Below, one piece after another: positions 8,777 to 17,252 of a DNA stretch of 64,000 nucleotides. Source of the DNA: Microbacterium sp. zg-B185 (GTDB lineage Bacteria > Actinomycetota > Actinomycetes > Actinomycetales > Microbacteriaceae); assembly GCF_030246885.1 (NCBI RefSeq), contig NZ_CP126739.1:558001-622000 (forward strand), in the 5' to 3' direction. Numbering within the stretch: position 1 is the first letter of the stretch; each line of letters starts with the position of its first letter. Under the pieces are notes generated by a model. That model was not told the DNA's origin and searched no databases. It saw nothing but the letters and a program-made list of their open reading frames with translations. The translations under genes were made by a program, and so were the position numbers.

Positions 8777-9610
8777 ATGCTCACCATCCCCACCGTGACC
8801 CTGAACGACCAGAGTGAATTCCCTCAGCTCGGCTTCGGAACCTACAAGCTTCGCGGACCGGACGGCACAGCCGCCATCGTCTCCGCCATCCGGACGGGGT
8901 ACCGGCTGCTGGACACCGCCGTCAACTACGAGAACGAGCGCGAGGTGGGGCAGGCGGTGCGCGACAGCGGCGTGGATCGCCGGGAGATCCTGGTCGCCAC
9001 CAAGATCCCCGGCCGCAGTCACGGATATGAGCAGGCGATCGAGAGCACGAACGGCTCACTGGCCGTCCTCGGGCTGGAGTGGATAGATCTGTCGATGATC
9101 CACTGGCCCAACCCGCGGGTGGACCGCTATGTCGACACCTGGCGCGCCATGATCGCCCTGCGCGAGCAAGGTCTCATCCGCTCGCTCGGCGTCTCCAACT
9201 TCACCCGGACGATGCTCACCCGGCTGGTCGACGAGACCGGTGTCACCCCGGCGGTGAACCAGGTCGAGATGCACCCGTATTTCCCGCAGGCCTCGCTGCG
9301 GGCCTTCCACGCCGAGTTGGGCATCCGCACCGAGAGCTGGAGTCCGTTGGCCCGCAGATCCGAGCTGCTGCACGAGCAGGTGCTGGTGGAGCTCGCGGAG
9401 ATCTACGGCGTCACCCCCACTCAGATCGTCCTGCGCTGGCACGTGCAGCTGGGCAGCACACCGATTCCGAAATCCGCCGACGCGGACCGCCAGCGCGAGA
9501 ACGCGGACGTGTTCGACTTCGAGCTGACTCCGGACGAGGTCGAGGCGATCTCCTCGCTCGAACGCGGGCGGCTGTGGGATGCCGACCCGGATACGCACGA
9601 GGAGATGTAG
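8777..9610 (+). CDS. Aldo/keto reductase
   Basis: A 277-residue NADPH-dependent carbonyl reductase of the AKR superfamily. The catalytic tetrad is visible as Asp and Tyr in LLDTAVNYENE, Lys in VATKIPG and His in SMIHWPNP. The cofactor-binding C-terminal motif is PIPKSAD. ATG at 8777 begins the usual AKR start and has CAGGAT 6 bases upstream. It is divergent from the ROK kinase, with about 100 bases between them holding both promoters. Length is normal; substrate unknown. Confidence 0.92.
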   Translation: MLTIPTVTLNDQSEFPQLGFGTYKLRGPDGTAAIVSAIRTGYRLLDTAVNYENEREVGQAVRDSGVDRREILVATKIPGRSHGYEQAIESTNGSLAVLGLEWIDLSMIHWPNPRVDRYVDTWRAMIALREQGLIRSLGVSNFTRTMLTRLVDETGVTPAVNQVEMHPYFPQASLRAFHAELGIRTESWSPLARRSELLHEQVLVELAEIYGVTPTQIVLRWHVQLGSTPIPKSADADRQRENADVFDFELTPDEVEAISSLERGRLWDADPDTHEEM

Positions 9611-9655
9611 CGCGGGCGGGAGGGAGCGGGTCCGTTCGCGTCTCCGCGGGTGCCG

Positions 9656-10423
9656 CTAGCGTCCTCGGGCTGTCCGCACGGGAAGCTCGGCGAGCCACTC
9701 GGTGTACGTCTGCGTGCCCAGCAGGGCCCCCGGAGCCGGAAGGAGTGAACCATCGCGCTGGGCGCGCCCGGCCGGGCCGGGCAGGGGGATGGCCGGGATC
9801 CAGGCTCGCGACCCCTGCGTGCGCGCGAAACGGCGCACCATGTCCACCAGCCTCTCTTCTCGCGGCCCGGCGAGATCAGGCGCCCGGCCGGCCGGGGCGC
9901 TCTCTGCCAGAGCGACCAGGTGCGCGCCGACCTCCCGGGCGGCGATCGGCTGTGTGCGCATCTTCGGCGCGACGTGGAGCGGGCCGATCTTCGCGCGCTG
10001 GTATACCTGCTCGGCGAACTCGTGGAACTGCGTCGCGCGAAGAATCGTCCACGGCGCATCGCCGTCCTCGATCACGCGCTCCTGGGCCGCCTTGCCGGCG
10101 TAGTAGCCGTGCGGCGCGCGGTCGACACCCACGATCGACAGGGCGACATGGTGACCGACGCCACCGACCTGTCGCTGTGCGTTCAGAAGCATGCGCGAGG
10201 TCGTTTCGAAGAACCGCACGGAATCGTCGGCGTCGAGCGTCGAGACGTTCACCACGTCGATCACGGCATCCGCACCCCGAAGCGCTTCCGTCAGGCCGGC
10301 GCCGGTCACCAGATCCACTCCCGCGCCGCGGGTCAGCAGCACGACGTCGTGACCGCGCGCTCGCGCGTGCGAGACCACATGACTGCCCACGTGACCGGTT
10401 CCCCCGGCGACGGCGATCCTCAC
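9656..10423 (-). CDS. NAD(P)-binding oxidoreductase (NmrA/atypical SDR type)
   Basis: A 255-residue protein beginning VRIAVAGGTGHVGSHVV, with the GxxGxxG Rossmann motif at the extreme N-terminus, as in NmrA-like and atypical short-chain dehydrogenases. There is no classical YxxxK catalytic pair in the usual place. GTG at 10423 is chosen because it places the Rossmann motif correctly and has GGGGGA upstream; a longer frame to 10480 runs into the preceding gene. It follows the small membrane protein gene by 14 bases, so the two may be co-transcribed. Function unknown. Confidence 0.82.
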   Translation of the reverse strand: MRIAVAGGTGHVGSHVVSHARARGHDVVLLTRGAGVDLVTGAGLTEALRGADAVIDVVNVSTLDADDSVRFFETTSRMLLNAQRQVGGVGHHVALSIVGVDRAPHGYYAGKAAQERVIEDGDAPWTILRATQFHEFAEQVYQRAKIGPLHVAPKMRTQPIAAREVGAHLVALAESAPAGRAPDLAGPREERLVDMVRRFARTQGSRAWIPAIPLPGPAGRAQRDGSLLPAPGALLGTQTYTEWLAELPVRTARGR

Positions 10424-10436
10424 GGTGGGTCCCCCG

Positions 10437-10661
10437 CTACAGCTGCGCGCCGTTGTCGTCGGGGTCGTCCAGCCCGACATGGCGACCGCGCCATGACTCG
10501 TAGGCGATGAGCCATCCGATCGACAGCGCGAACGCCAGGATGAGGCCCAGCCAGAGCTGTCCCCAGATCAGGCCGAACAGCACGCCGAGGGCGAGGATCA
10601 GCACTGTCCCGAGGAGCCACTGGACGCGGCCGCTGGGCCAGCCGCTGCGAGGTTCAGACAT
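10437..10661 (-). CDS. Small membrane protein (74 aa)
   Basis: The protein has about two hydrophobic segments in residues 15-53 (LLGTVLILALGVLFGLIWG and the following stretch) between polar ends; the C-terminus is acidic (DDPDDNG). ATG at 10661 has TAGGCT exactly 6 bases upstream, a leaderless promoter. I do not recognise a named family. It is the first gene of a short minus-strand pair with the NAD(P)-binding protein. Confidence 0.75.
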   Translation of the reverse strand: MSEPRSGWPSGRVQWLLGTVLILALGVLFGLIWGQLWLGLILAFALSIGWLIAYESWRGRHVGLDDPDDNGAQL

Positions 10662-10708
10662 GCGCTCAGCCTACGGCCGGAACACGGGTGTGCCGGCTGC
10701 GGCGCGGG

Positions 10709-11122
10709 TCAGGCTTGCGGGCTGTACGCGACCATCCACTCGATGCCGAATTTGTCGCGCAGCATCCCGAACCGTCCTCCCCATGGCGGCACCTCGAACG
10801 GCATGGTGACGGTGCCGCCGTCGGCCAGTGCGTTCCAGAGACCCTCCAGTTGCGGCTCGTCGCCGCCGCTGAGCGAGACTGCGATGCCGGCGGGCGGGGT
10901 GTACTGCATCCCGGAGGGGGTGTCCGAAGCCATCAGCACCATCCCGTCGGGACTGGTCAGCTGCGCGTGCATGACGAGGTCGTTCTCGCTCGGATCCTGC
11001 ACCATCCCCTCGTACTCGCCGAACGTCGAGACCTCGAGGTCGCCGCCGAACACGCTCTGGTAGAACTCCATCGCGGTGCGGGCCTCGCGCTGAAACGAGA
11101 GATACGGGTTCAGGGTGGGCAT
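10709..11122 (-). CDS. VOC family (PhnB/glyoxalase-like) protein
   Basis: A 137-residue protein with the PhnB-type start LNPYLSFQREARTAMEFYQSVFGGDL and later GGDEPQLEGLWNALADGGTVTMP and GGRFGMLRDKFGIEWMV, the usual vicinal-oxygen-chelate fold landmarks. Such proteins are cytosolic and often of unknown substrate, some acting in antibiotic or aldehyde tolerance. The start has a GGGAG ribosome-binding site. It stands alone between short intergenic gaps. Confidence 0.85.
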   Translation of the reverse strand: MPTLNPYLSFQREARTAMEFYQSVFGGDLEVSTFGEYEGMVQDPSENDLVMHAQLTSPDGMVLMASDTPSGMQYTPPAGIAVSLSGGDEPQLEGLWNALADGGTVTMPFEVPPWGGRFGMLRDKFGIEWMVAYSPQA

Positions 11123-11315
11123 GTCTACTCCCGGGTCGGGGCGCGCAAGCGCCGGGTCATTCGATCGGAGCCCCGTCCAGCATCGCCAGGCGGCCGGTGG
11201 GGCGTTCGGTCAGGCGGATACCGCAGGCGTTCCGCGGCAGGTCACAGTGTCGTCGGGGCCTCCGACATCCGCAATGGGGTGCGTGCGCGGACCGCCGCAG
11301 CCGGCCGCGGACGGG

Positions 11316-12275
11316 TCAGCGACCCCTGTGGTCCTCGGGGTGCAGCCGCGGGCCGCGACGCGGCTCCCGGACGCCGCTGGCCTCGATGAGCCGGATGACG
11401 CGCTGGCGCTGGCCTGCCCAGGGGGCGAGCAGCTCCAGCATCCCGTCGTCGTCGACGCGCGTTCCCGACAGGGCGAAGCCGACTTCGTGAGCGAGATGGA
11501 AGTCGCCGACACTCACCGCATCCGGATCCCCGACCGCGCGGATCCGGGTCTCCGCCGACGTCCAGGGGCCGATCCCGCGCTGGCTGATCAGCACGCGATC
11601 GCGCGCCTCACCATCGGTCGCGGACAAGAACACGCGCCCGAGAGCCTCGCCGCGTCGAGCAGCTTCCACCACGGTGCGGGCCTGCGGCGGTTCGAGGCCG
11701 GCGCGATGCCAGGACCAGGAGGGTACGCGTCGCCATCCGTCGATGCTGGGCGGCGCGTACATCGGCCGCGGCGTGGGACCTGGAGCGCGCTCGCCGTGCC
11801 AGGTCACCAGGCACCTCCATGCGGCGAAGGCCTGCATGCCGGTGATCTTCTGCTCGATGATCGCGCTGGCCAGCGCGTCGAAGAACAGGTCCGTGCGGCC
11901 GATGCGCACGCCGGGGTTGCGATGGTGCGCCGAGGCGATCAGGGGATGCCGGCTCGCATCGAACTCGCCCGGGTCGTCCTCAGCGCCACAGAGCGCGGGC
12001 AGCTGGTCCAGCGCCCAGGCGGCCCCGGCCCCCCAGGCGGCCGCGCGGATCACGCCGCCGGCCATCTCGCGCAGAGCGAGGGTCGCCGTGCCCGCCGGGG
12101 TGCGGCTGGCTCGCCAGATCACCGCTCCGGAGACCAGCATCGTGGGGTCGTTGCGGCCGTGTCGCTGATACAGCACGACCCGGGGGAGATCCAGCGGATG
12201 CCGCGGCCGGTACTCCGTCTCCAGTGGTCCCGCGGCGTCAGTGCGCTGTGCGCCCCGGACCTCCGCGATCGTCAT
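11316..12275 (-). CDS. AlkA-like DNA-3-methyladenine glycosylase family protein
   Basis: A 319-residue HhH-GPD DNA glycosylase. The helix-hairpin-helix lies in ISQRGIGPWTSAETRIRAVGDPDA, followed by the probable catalytic Asp in SVGDFHLA, as in AlkA. An upstream helix (DALASAIIEQKITGMQA) is also family-typical. It should excise alkylated bases during base-excision repair. ATG at 12275 is supported by TACTCT 6 bases upstream; the longer frame to 12371 runs through repeat DNA and is rejected. The N-terminal 100 residues are less conserved. Confidence 0.85.
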   Translation of the reverse strand: MTIAEVRGAQRTDAAGPLETEYRPRHPLDLPRVVLYQRHGRNDPTMLVSGAVIWRASRTPAGTATLALREMAGGVIRAAAWGAGAAWALDQLPALCGAEDDPGEFDASRHPLIASAHHRNPGVRIGRTDLFFDALASAIIEQKITGMQAFAAWRCLVTWHGERAPGPTPRPMYAPPSIDGWRRVPSWSWHRAGLEPPQARTVVEAARRGEALGRVFLSATDGEARDRVLISQRGIGPWTSAETRIRAVGDPDAVSVGDFHLAHEVGFALSGTRVDDDGMLELLAPWAGQRQRVIRLIEASGVREPRRGPRLHPEDHRGR

Positions 12276-12310
12276 GCGGCCAGAGTACGCGGCGGGTCCG
12301 GACATCCGCT

Positions 12311-12376
12311 GTTCGCGAGTCGCGCCCCGGTCCGGCACCCTCGTTCGTGAGTCGCGCCCCGGTCCGGGCACCCCTC
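12311..12376. repeat. Two tandem 32-34 bp direct repeats
   Basis: Copies at 12311-12342 and 12343-12376 share the core GAGTCGCGCCCCGGTCCGG and both begin GTTCG. A third, partial copy (GTTCGCCTGTCGCG at 12377) runs into the hairpin element at 12379-12425. They occupy the gap between the glycosylase start and the end of the winged-helix gene. Confidence 0.8.
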
Positions 12377-12378
12377 GT

Positions 12379-12425
12379 TCGCCTGTCGCGATGTGCGGGC
12401 CGCGTCGGCGTGTCGTGACAGGCGA
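12379..12425. repeat. Dispersed hairpin element, copy A
   Basis: Inverted arms TCGCCTGTCGCGATG (12379-12393) and TGTCGTGACAGGCGA (12411-12425) form a stem with a few G-T pairs around a loop of about 17 bases. The same arms recur at 25295-25345 and twice at 52346-52467, always just beyond the 3' end of a gene. Here it lies 51 bases beyond the stop of the winged-helix gene. A role as terminator or mRNA 3'-end protector is inferred. Confidence 0.75.
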
Positions 12426-12475
12426 GCAGATCTGGTGCGGGGCGGCCGGGGCGGGGGCGGGGGCGCCGGGGGAAC

Positions 12476-13204
12476 TCAGAAGCGGTCGGGGGAGGGCGTG
12501 CCGTGACCGTAGCGGATCGACACGTCGGCGTGACGGTCGAAGCGGTAGCCCACCCCGCGCACCGTGCGCACGATGTCCTCGTACCGGCCGAGCTTGGCGC
12601 GCAGACGCCGCACGTGCACATCGATCGTGCGCTCGCCGGGTGAGTCGTCCTCGGTCACGCCCTGCCAGAGCGAGCCGACCAGCTCGGCCCGCTCGATGGT
12701 GCGTCCCTCGCGCAGCACGAGGTACTGCAGCAGCTCGAACTCCTTGAAGGTGAACGCGGCGGATTCCCCGTCGATCAGCACGCGCTTGCGCGAGATGTCG
12801 ACCACCACACCGCCGTGCGAGCGGTCTTCGTCCACGGGCTCGTCATGCTTGGTCCGGGCGATCGCGGACGGCTCGTGCAGGGCCAGGCGCACCACGTCCA
12901 CGTCCCGGCCGCCGGCGCCGACCGGCGCGAGCGCGACGGTCGCATAGGTCTCGGCATCCGGTGCGAGGTCGGCAAGAGTCCGGCGCAGGGCGTCGACGAG
13001 AACGCCGAGCGAGACACCGGATGCCGCGGCCTTGGCCTCATCGATGCCGACGTAGAGCGCGAAGCCGCGCGGGGCCGTTCCCGGCGGCAGGTGGCGGGGG
13101 GAGGGATCGGAGTCGACCGGAGCGGGCGGGACGGCGGCGGGCGCAGAGACGACGGGGAGATGACGTGCGTTCGTCGGGCGTTCCAGGAGGGCGGTGTGCG
13201 ACAT
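12476..13204 (-). CDS. Winged-helix transcriptional regulator lacking a receiver domain
   Basis: A 242-residue protein whose C-terminal 100 residues are an OmpR/PhoB-type winged helix (FTFKEFELLQYLVLREGR, then ERTIDVHVRRLRAKLG and VRGVGYRF). The N-terminal 130 residues show no acidic pocket or phospho-Asp motif of a receiver; they include VGIDEAKAAASGVSLGVLVDALRRTL, which I do not recognise. ATG at 13204 is chosen for AAGGA at the right distance; a longer in-frame start exists upstream. It is divergent from the GH1 gene across a 449-base gap with a possible operator at 13555-13579. No histidine kinase gene is adjacent. Confidence 0.85.
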   Translation of the reverse strand: MSHTALLERPTNARHLPVVSAPAAVPPAPVDSDPSPRHLPPGTAPRGFALYVGIDEAKAAASGVSLGVLVDALRRTLADLAPDAETYATVALAPVGAGGRDVDVVRLALHEPSAIARTKHDEPVDEDRSHGGVVVDISRKRVLIDGESAAFTFKEFELLQYLVLREGRTIERAELVGSLWQGVTEDDSPGERTIDVHVRRLRAKLGRYEDIVRTVRGVGYRFDRHADVSIRYGHGTPSPDRF

Positions 13205-13653
13205 GAGAGGTCCTTGCGACGGAACCCTGGCCTTCATCGGCTCCGAGCGGGTTCGGCTGTGCTGCTGAGCGGCCCCGATGGTGGGCCTGGGGTGCGAGGG
13301 ATCCGGCTGCGCGTGATCGACGCGCGTGCGGAGCACTCGGGGATTCTGCGCTGCGTTCAGAAGCAGCGGGCGAATCCGGCGGGGGTCACCGTGTCAGCGA
13401 CACATTCGACAGCACATGACGACGCGGCCGGCCATCATGCCGGCAGTCCCGTTCGCCTCCCGGGCGGACAGAGAACGCGCGATGTCAGTCATGTGCCCGA
13501 TTATGTCGGACTGCGTCCGCATGCGTCAAATCGCACCGCGACGCCGAGACGCGCGTGACGAAATGTTACAGATTGCTCAGTCCGCCCGGCTAGGGGGAGA
13601 ACGGACGGGGGAGCGAGGGCGGCGCAGCCGGTCGACCTCGCGGAGGTGGCAAA
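13205..13653. other. 449-base divergent intergenic region
   Basis: The gap separates the winged-helix regulator (minus) from the beta-glucosidase (plus). I see no convincing gene or RNA. Visible signals are the ribosome-binding site of the regulator at its left edge, a 10-bp-periodic repeat at 13555-13579 and a GGAGGTGG ribosome-binding site just before 13654. Confidence 0.6.
13555..13579 (+). promoter_or_regulatory. Possible winged-helix operator (10-bp direct repeats)
   Basis: Three pentamers, GTGAC (13555), GTTAC (13565) and GCTCA (13575), are spaced exactly 10 bases apart. OmpR-family winged helices bind such tandem half-sites one helical turn apart. It lies 75-100 bases upstream of the beta-glucosidase and about 350 bases from the start of the divergent regulator gene. 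The third half-site is weak. Confidence 0.35.
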
Positions 13654-15165
13654 GTGAGTCACGTGACTGTGCCGTCGATCGAAGGAAGCCCGGACTACCG
13701 CGACACCGGGCTGGTGTTCCCTCCTGGTTTCACCTTCGGCTCTGCCACGGCGTCCTACCAGGTCGAGGGCGCCGCCGCCGAGGACGGCCGCGGACCGTCG
13801 ATCTGGGACACGTTCAGCAAGACGCCGGGCAAGGTGTGGAACGGCGATACCGGTGACGTCGCGTGCGACCACTATCACCGGCTCGACAGCGATCTGGACC
13901 TGATGAAGGATCTGGGGCTGGACGCGTACCGCTTCTCGATCGCCTGGCCGCGGATCCAGCCGACCGGGACCGGCCCGGCCAACCGGGCCGGCATCGACTT
14001 CTACTCCCGGCTGGTCGACGGCCTCCTCGAGCGCGGCATCAAGCCCGTCGCGACCCTGTACCACTGGGACTTGCCGCAGCCGCTCGAGCACGCCGGCGGC
14101 TGGCCGGTCCGGGCCACCGCCGACGCGTTCGCCGAGTACGCCGCGATCATGGGCACGGCACTGGGCGACCGCGTGCACACCTGGACCACCCTGAACGAGC
14201 CGTGGTGCTCCGCCTACCTCGGCTACGGCCAGGGCGGACACGCGCCCGGCCGGCACGAGCCGGCCGCCGCGCTCGCCGCCGTCCACCACCTCAATCTCGC
14301 CCACGGCCGAGCCCTGCAGGCGCTGCGGGCCACCTCAACCGGTTCTCCCGAGTACTCGGTGACGCTCAACTTCCACGTCCTGCGCGGACAGGGGGATGCC
14401 GCGGCCGAGGCCATGCGTCGCATCGACGCCCTCGCCAATCGTGCGTTCACCGGACCCATGCTGCGCGGAGAGTACCCGGCCGATCTGCTGTCGGACACGG
14501 CATCCGTCACCGACTGGTCGTTCGTGCAGGACGGCGATCTCGCCTCGATCCATCAGCCGATCGACGTGCTGGGCGTCAACTACTACTCCACCGCTACCGT
14601 GCGCATGTGGGACGGCGTGTCCCCGCGCCAGCAGAACGACGGCCACAAGACCACGGCGGGCGGTACGGCGTGGCCGGGCAGCGACCGCGCGGTCGAGTTC
14701 GTCGAGCAGCCGGGCCCGTACACCGCGATGGGGTGGAACATCGCACCCGAGGGGCTCGAGGAGCTCCTGGTGGACCTGTCCGCGCAGTTCCCCGACCAGC
14801 CGCTCATGATCACCGAGAACGGGGCCGCGTTCGATGACGCGGTCGCCGCCGACGGCTCCGTGCCGGACACCGAGCGCCTCGACTACCTGCGCCGTCACTT
14901 CACCGCCGCACACCGCGCCCTGAGGCGCGGGGTGGACCTGCGCGGCTATTTCGTGTGGTCCCTGCTGGACAACTTCGAGTGGGGGTACGGGTACGCCAAG
15001 CGCTTCGGCATCGTCCGGGTCGACTTCGACACTCTGGAGCGCACCGTCAAGGACTCCGGGCTCTGGTTCCGCGAACTGGCCGCCTCTGGCGTCCTGCCGG
15101 GTCCAGGGAACGCCCAGCCGGATTCACGCTCGGCAGCGCCGATCGGACGTACCCTATCCACGTGA
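13654..15165 (+). CDS. GH1 family beta-glucosidase
   Basis: A 503-residue glycoside hydrolase of family 1, cytosolic (no signal peptide). The acid/base Glu is in TTLNEPWCS and the nucleophile Glu in MITENGAAF. The N-terminal [15 protein letters not shown] and C-terminal [17 protein letters not shown] motifs complete the family signature. It should hydrolyse beta-glucosides such as cellobiose. GTG at 13654 follows GGAGGTGG. It is divergent from the winged-helix gene, which may regulate it, and its stop overlaps the start of the acetyltransferase gene. Confidence 0.95.
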   Translation: MSHVTVPSIEGSPDYRDTGLVFPPGFTFGSATASYQVEGAAAEDGRGPSIWDTFSKTPGKVWNGDTGDVACDHYHRLDSDLDLMKDLGLDAYRFSIAWPRIQPTGTGPANRAGIDFYSRLVDGLLERGIKPVATLYHWDLPQPLEHAGGWPVRATADAFAEYAAIMGTALGDRVHTWTTLNEPWCSAYLGYGQGGHAPGRHEPAAALAAVHHLNLAHGRALQALRATSTGSPEYSVTLNFHVLRGQGDAAAEAMRRIDALANRAFTGPMLRGEYPADLLSDTASVTDWSFVQDGDLASIHQPIDVLGVNYYSTATVRMWDGVSPRQQNDGHKTTAGGTAWPGSDRAVEFVEQPGPYTAMGWNIAPEGLEELLVDLSAQFPDQPLMITENGAAFDDAVAADGSVPDTERLDYLRRHFTAAHRALRRGVDLRGYFVWSLLDNFEWGYGYAKRFGIVRVDFDTLERTVKDSGLWFRELAASGVLPGPGNAQPDSRSAAPIGRTLST

Positions 15166-15461
15166 CATCGCTGACCTTCACCCACGAACCGGACGCCTCG
15201 CGATACACGCTGCACCGGGGCGATGACCTCGTCAGTGTGCTGGACTACCGCGATGACGGACGCACGGTCGCGATGACCCGTGCCTACACCGTGCCCACCT
15301 TCCGCGGTCACGGGTACGCCGGCGAACTCGTCGACCGCGCGGTCGCGCTTCTTGAGGCCCAAGGGAACCGGCAGGTGATCCCGGTGTGCTGGTACGTCGC
15401 GGACTGGTTCGCGGAGCACCCCGAACGCGCCGGCATCCTGCAGCACCGCGCCACCGCCTAG
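15162..15461 (+). CDS. Small GNAT-like N-acetyltransferase
   Basis: A 99-residue protein of the short acetyltransferase group (Gcn5-related, YidJ/YjdJ-like). It has the acetyl-CoA-binding segment [18 protein letters not shown] and a final [13 protein letters not shown] motif typical of this subfamily. GTG at 15162 overlaps the GH1 stop, yet TACCCT lies 6 bases upstream, so it may also have its own leaderless promoter inside the end of the GH1 gene. Acceptor substrate unknown. Confidence 0.85.
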   Translation: MTSLTFTHEPDASRYTLHRGDDLVSVLDYRDDGRTVAMTRAYTVPTFRGHGYAGELVDRAVALLEAQGNRQVIPVCWYVADWFAEHPERAGILQHRATA

Positions 15462-15534
15462 CGGCCGGACGGTGCGCTCGAGGGGAGCCGCGGCGAACCC
15501 CGAGGGCGCCGCCGTGCAGCCCTACACTGAGCCC

Positions 15535-15963
15535 GTGGACTTCGAGATCGTCTTCACCTACGTCGCCCTCGGGTTCGAGGCGATCGGTGCGCTGTCCATG
15601 ATGATCGGATTCGTCATCGCCCTGGTGCTCGGCTGGCGCTCGCTGCGCCGTGGCGAGGGCGGAAGCACCGCCTTTTCGGTGCTGCGCAACACCCTCGGTG
15701 CCGCGATCCTCCTGGGTCTTGAGGTGCTCGTCGCCGCCGACCTGATCCGAACGATCACCTCCAAGCCGTCGCTGGAGGATGCGCTGATCCTCGGGGTCAT
15801 CGTTCTGATCCGCACCGTGCTGTCCATGTCGATCCAGATCGAGATCGAAGGCGTCCTGCCGTGGCGCCGCGCGCTGACCACCAGCGGCGGCCAGCTGATC
15901 GGCCGCGCCATCGCCCAGGACCGGAGGGCGGCGGGCGCGAGCAGTGGCGCGCCGGGCACCTAG
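15535..15963 (+). CDS. DUF1622 family membrane protein
   Basis: A 142-residue protein with three hydrophobic segments (about 5-30, 50-75 and 85-105) and the family-type segment LGAAILLGLEVLVAADLIRTI. The frame is open further upstream to 15472, but TACACT ends 6 bases before GTG 15535 and there is no ribosome-binding site there, so I chose this leaderless start. Function of the family is unknown. Confidence 0.8.
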   Translation: MDFEIVFTYVALGFEAIGALSMMIGFVIALVLGWRSLRRGEGGSTAFSVLRNTLGAAILLGLEVLVAADLIRTITSKPSLEDALILGVIVLIRTVLSMSIQIEIEGVLPWRRALTTSGGQLIGRAIAQDRRAAGASSGAPGT

Positions 15964-16030
15964 CCGATTCCGTACCCGGGGCGTGCGCGTGCGTCAAGCC
16001 CTTGGAACGATCCGCCCGCGCGGGGGAGTG

Positions 16031-16054
16031 TAGGAGACGTCGATAGGAGACGTC
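16031..16054 (+). promoter_or_regulatory. Duplicated ribosome-binding-site element
   Basis: The 11-base word TAGGAGACGTC occurs twice (16031-16041 and 16044-16054) directly before the ATG at 16055. Each copy contains AGGAGA and the palindrome GACGTC. The second copy alone is well placed as the ribosome-binding site. Confidence 0.6.
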
Positions 16055-16327
16055 ATGAGCACGGATGGATATCTACCGGAGGGTGTCGTGAACGCTGACC
16101 CCCCAGGCGGGTGGGAAAGCGGCGATGTCGCCGACCGCGAGACGGCTGCGCGCAACGCGGACGCAATCGACTCCCCGTCGCTGAGCGACTCGGGACTCCC
16201 CCCGAACGCGCCGGACGGCACCGACGCGACCGCCGACACGACCGGCACGGTTGAGGGCGACGCGGCCGGTCAGGGCGCCGACCCGGACCTCCTCACGGAC
16301 GACGACCTCTCCGAGGGCGACTCCTGA
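16055..16327 (+). CDS. Hypothetical acidic protein (90 aa)
   Basis: A hydrophilic, Asp-rich protein without hydrophobic segments, probably disordered, ending in an acidic tail (LLTDDDLSEGDS). I do not recognise a family. It has a clear ribosome-binding site and its TGA overlaps the ATG of the next gene by one base, which supports both being real and co-translated. Confidence 0.65.
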   Translation: MSTDGYLPEGVVNADPPGGWESGDVADRETAARNADAIDSPSLSDSGLPPNAPDGTDATADTTGTVEGDAAGQGADPDLLTDDDLSEGDS

Positions 16328-16704
16328 TGTCGGGTACCGCCAACGAGTTCGAGAACCCGGGCGCCAACCACCCCGATCGCAGGGACCAGGAGGGCGTGCA
16401 GCCCGCTCCCGCCGAGCAGCGCAGCGACGCCGGTGTGGGCGGTGCCGTGAACCAGTCGGACGATGCACCGCGCGGGCAGGAGACGCAGGACGAGCCGGTG
16501 CTCGCGCAGAATCAGGCCAGCCGCCAGGAGAAGATCGACGGGCTCGTCGCGCAGACGCGCGTCGACCTGGGCGGTGAGAGCGACGAGCGGTACTCGGAGG
16601 TGCTGCGACAGCGGCTCGAGGACGCCGGCATCGAGATGACCGACGAGGATCGCCAGCGCCTGGCGCGGGACGCCAACCCGAGTTCCGGCGGCGGCGGAGT
16701 CTGA
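16327..16704 (+). CDS. Hypothetical hydrophilic protein (125 aa)
   Basis: A polar protein. The first 60 residues are rich in Gln, Glu and Pro. The C-terminal half has a short predicted helical segment (EKIDGLVAQTRVDLGGESDERYSE is split by charged residues), then RQRLEDAGIEMTDED and a Gly-rich end. It has no membrane segment and no recognised domain. It is coupled to the preceding acidic protein gene (TGATG overlap). The pair may act together; function unknown. Confidence 0.65.
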   Translation: MSGTANEFENPGANHPDRRDQEGVQPAPAEQRSDAGVGGAVNQSDDAPRGQETQDEPVLAQNQASRQEKIDGLVAQTRVDLGGESDERYSEVLRQRLEDAGIEMTDEDRQRLARDANPSSGGGGV

Positions 16705-16842
16705 CGCCGGACATCGACGCGGCCTGGCGCGGTCCGCCCCGGCAGGCCGCGTCGCCGTGTTGCGCAGACAGGCAGACGCACGCTTCGGCGGACCGCGGAC
16801 GGCCCGCCCGGCGGGAGATCGGCGATCACCGCCGACCCGGCC

Positions 16843-17103
16843 TCAGGCGACGGCGCACGCCGTTCCCGGGCACGCCGTGATGCCGATCGGCCGTGGCCAC
16901 GCCGCCCGTACCGTACCGCGCTCCGCGCCCTGCCGCGCGGCGACCCCATCGGAGACGGCGACCGGAACGGCGACCGGAACGGCGACGGTCTCGGCCTGCG
17001 CGGCACGTCGCTCTCGGATGGAGGCGAGGAGCGCCGACTCACGCTCGCGCGTGGCGACCTCGTGATGGAACTGCGCTTCGGCTGCGTGAACGATCGAGAG
17101 CAT
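16843..17103 (-). CDS. Hypothetical protein with VAVP repeats (86 aa)
   Basis: The start has an excellent ribosome-binding site (AGGAGGAATC before ATG 17103), which makes this small gene credible. Residues 1-40 look helical and charged (HHEVATRERESALLASIRERRA). A short tandem repeat VAVPVAVPVAVS follows, encoded by repeated GGCGACCGGAAC units near 16963-16990. It matches no family I recognise. Confidence 0.6.
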   Translation of the reverse strand: MLSIVHAAEAQFHHEVATRERESALLASIRERRAAQAETVAVPVAVPVAVSDGVAARQGAERGTVRAAWPRPIGITACPGTACAVA

Positions 17104-17252
17104 GATTCCTCCTGTGTCGATGACTCCAACGTAGGGAGGGGGTCCGACATTGCCCGGTCCTCCCGCGTTGGCAGGATTCCGAGGATCGCCGACCGGATCC
17201 GGTGCACTTCGTCCGGTTCCGCGGCCCGCCCGCTATCCCCCCGAGCAGGCGC

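Noticed and set aside
13555..13569. Reading of GTGAC-N5-GTTAC as a GlnR nitrogen-control box
   Set aside because: The half-site spacing is 10 rather than the 11 expected for GlnR, and the neighbouring gene is a sugar hydrolase; a local winged-helix site is more plausible.
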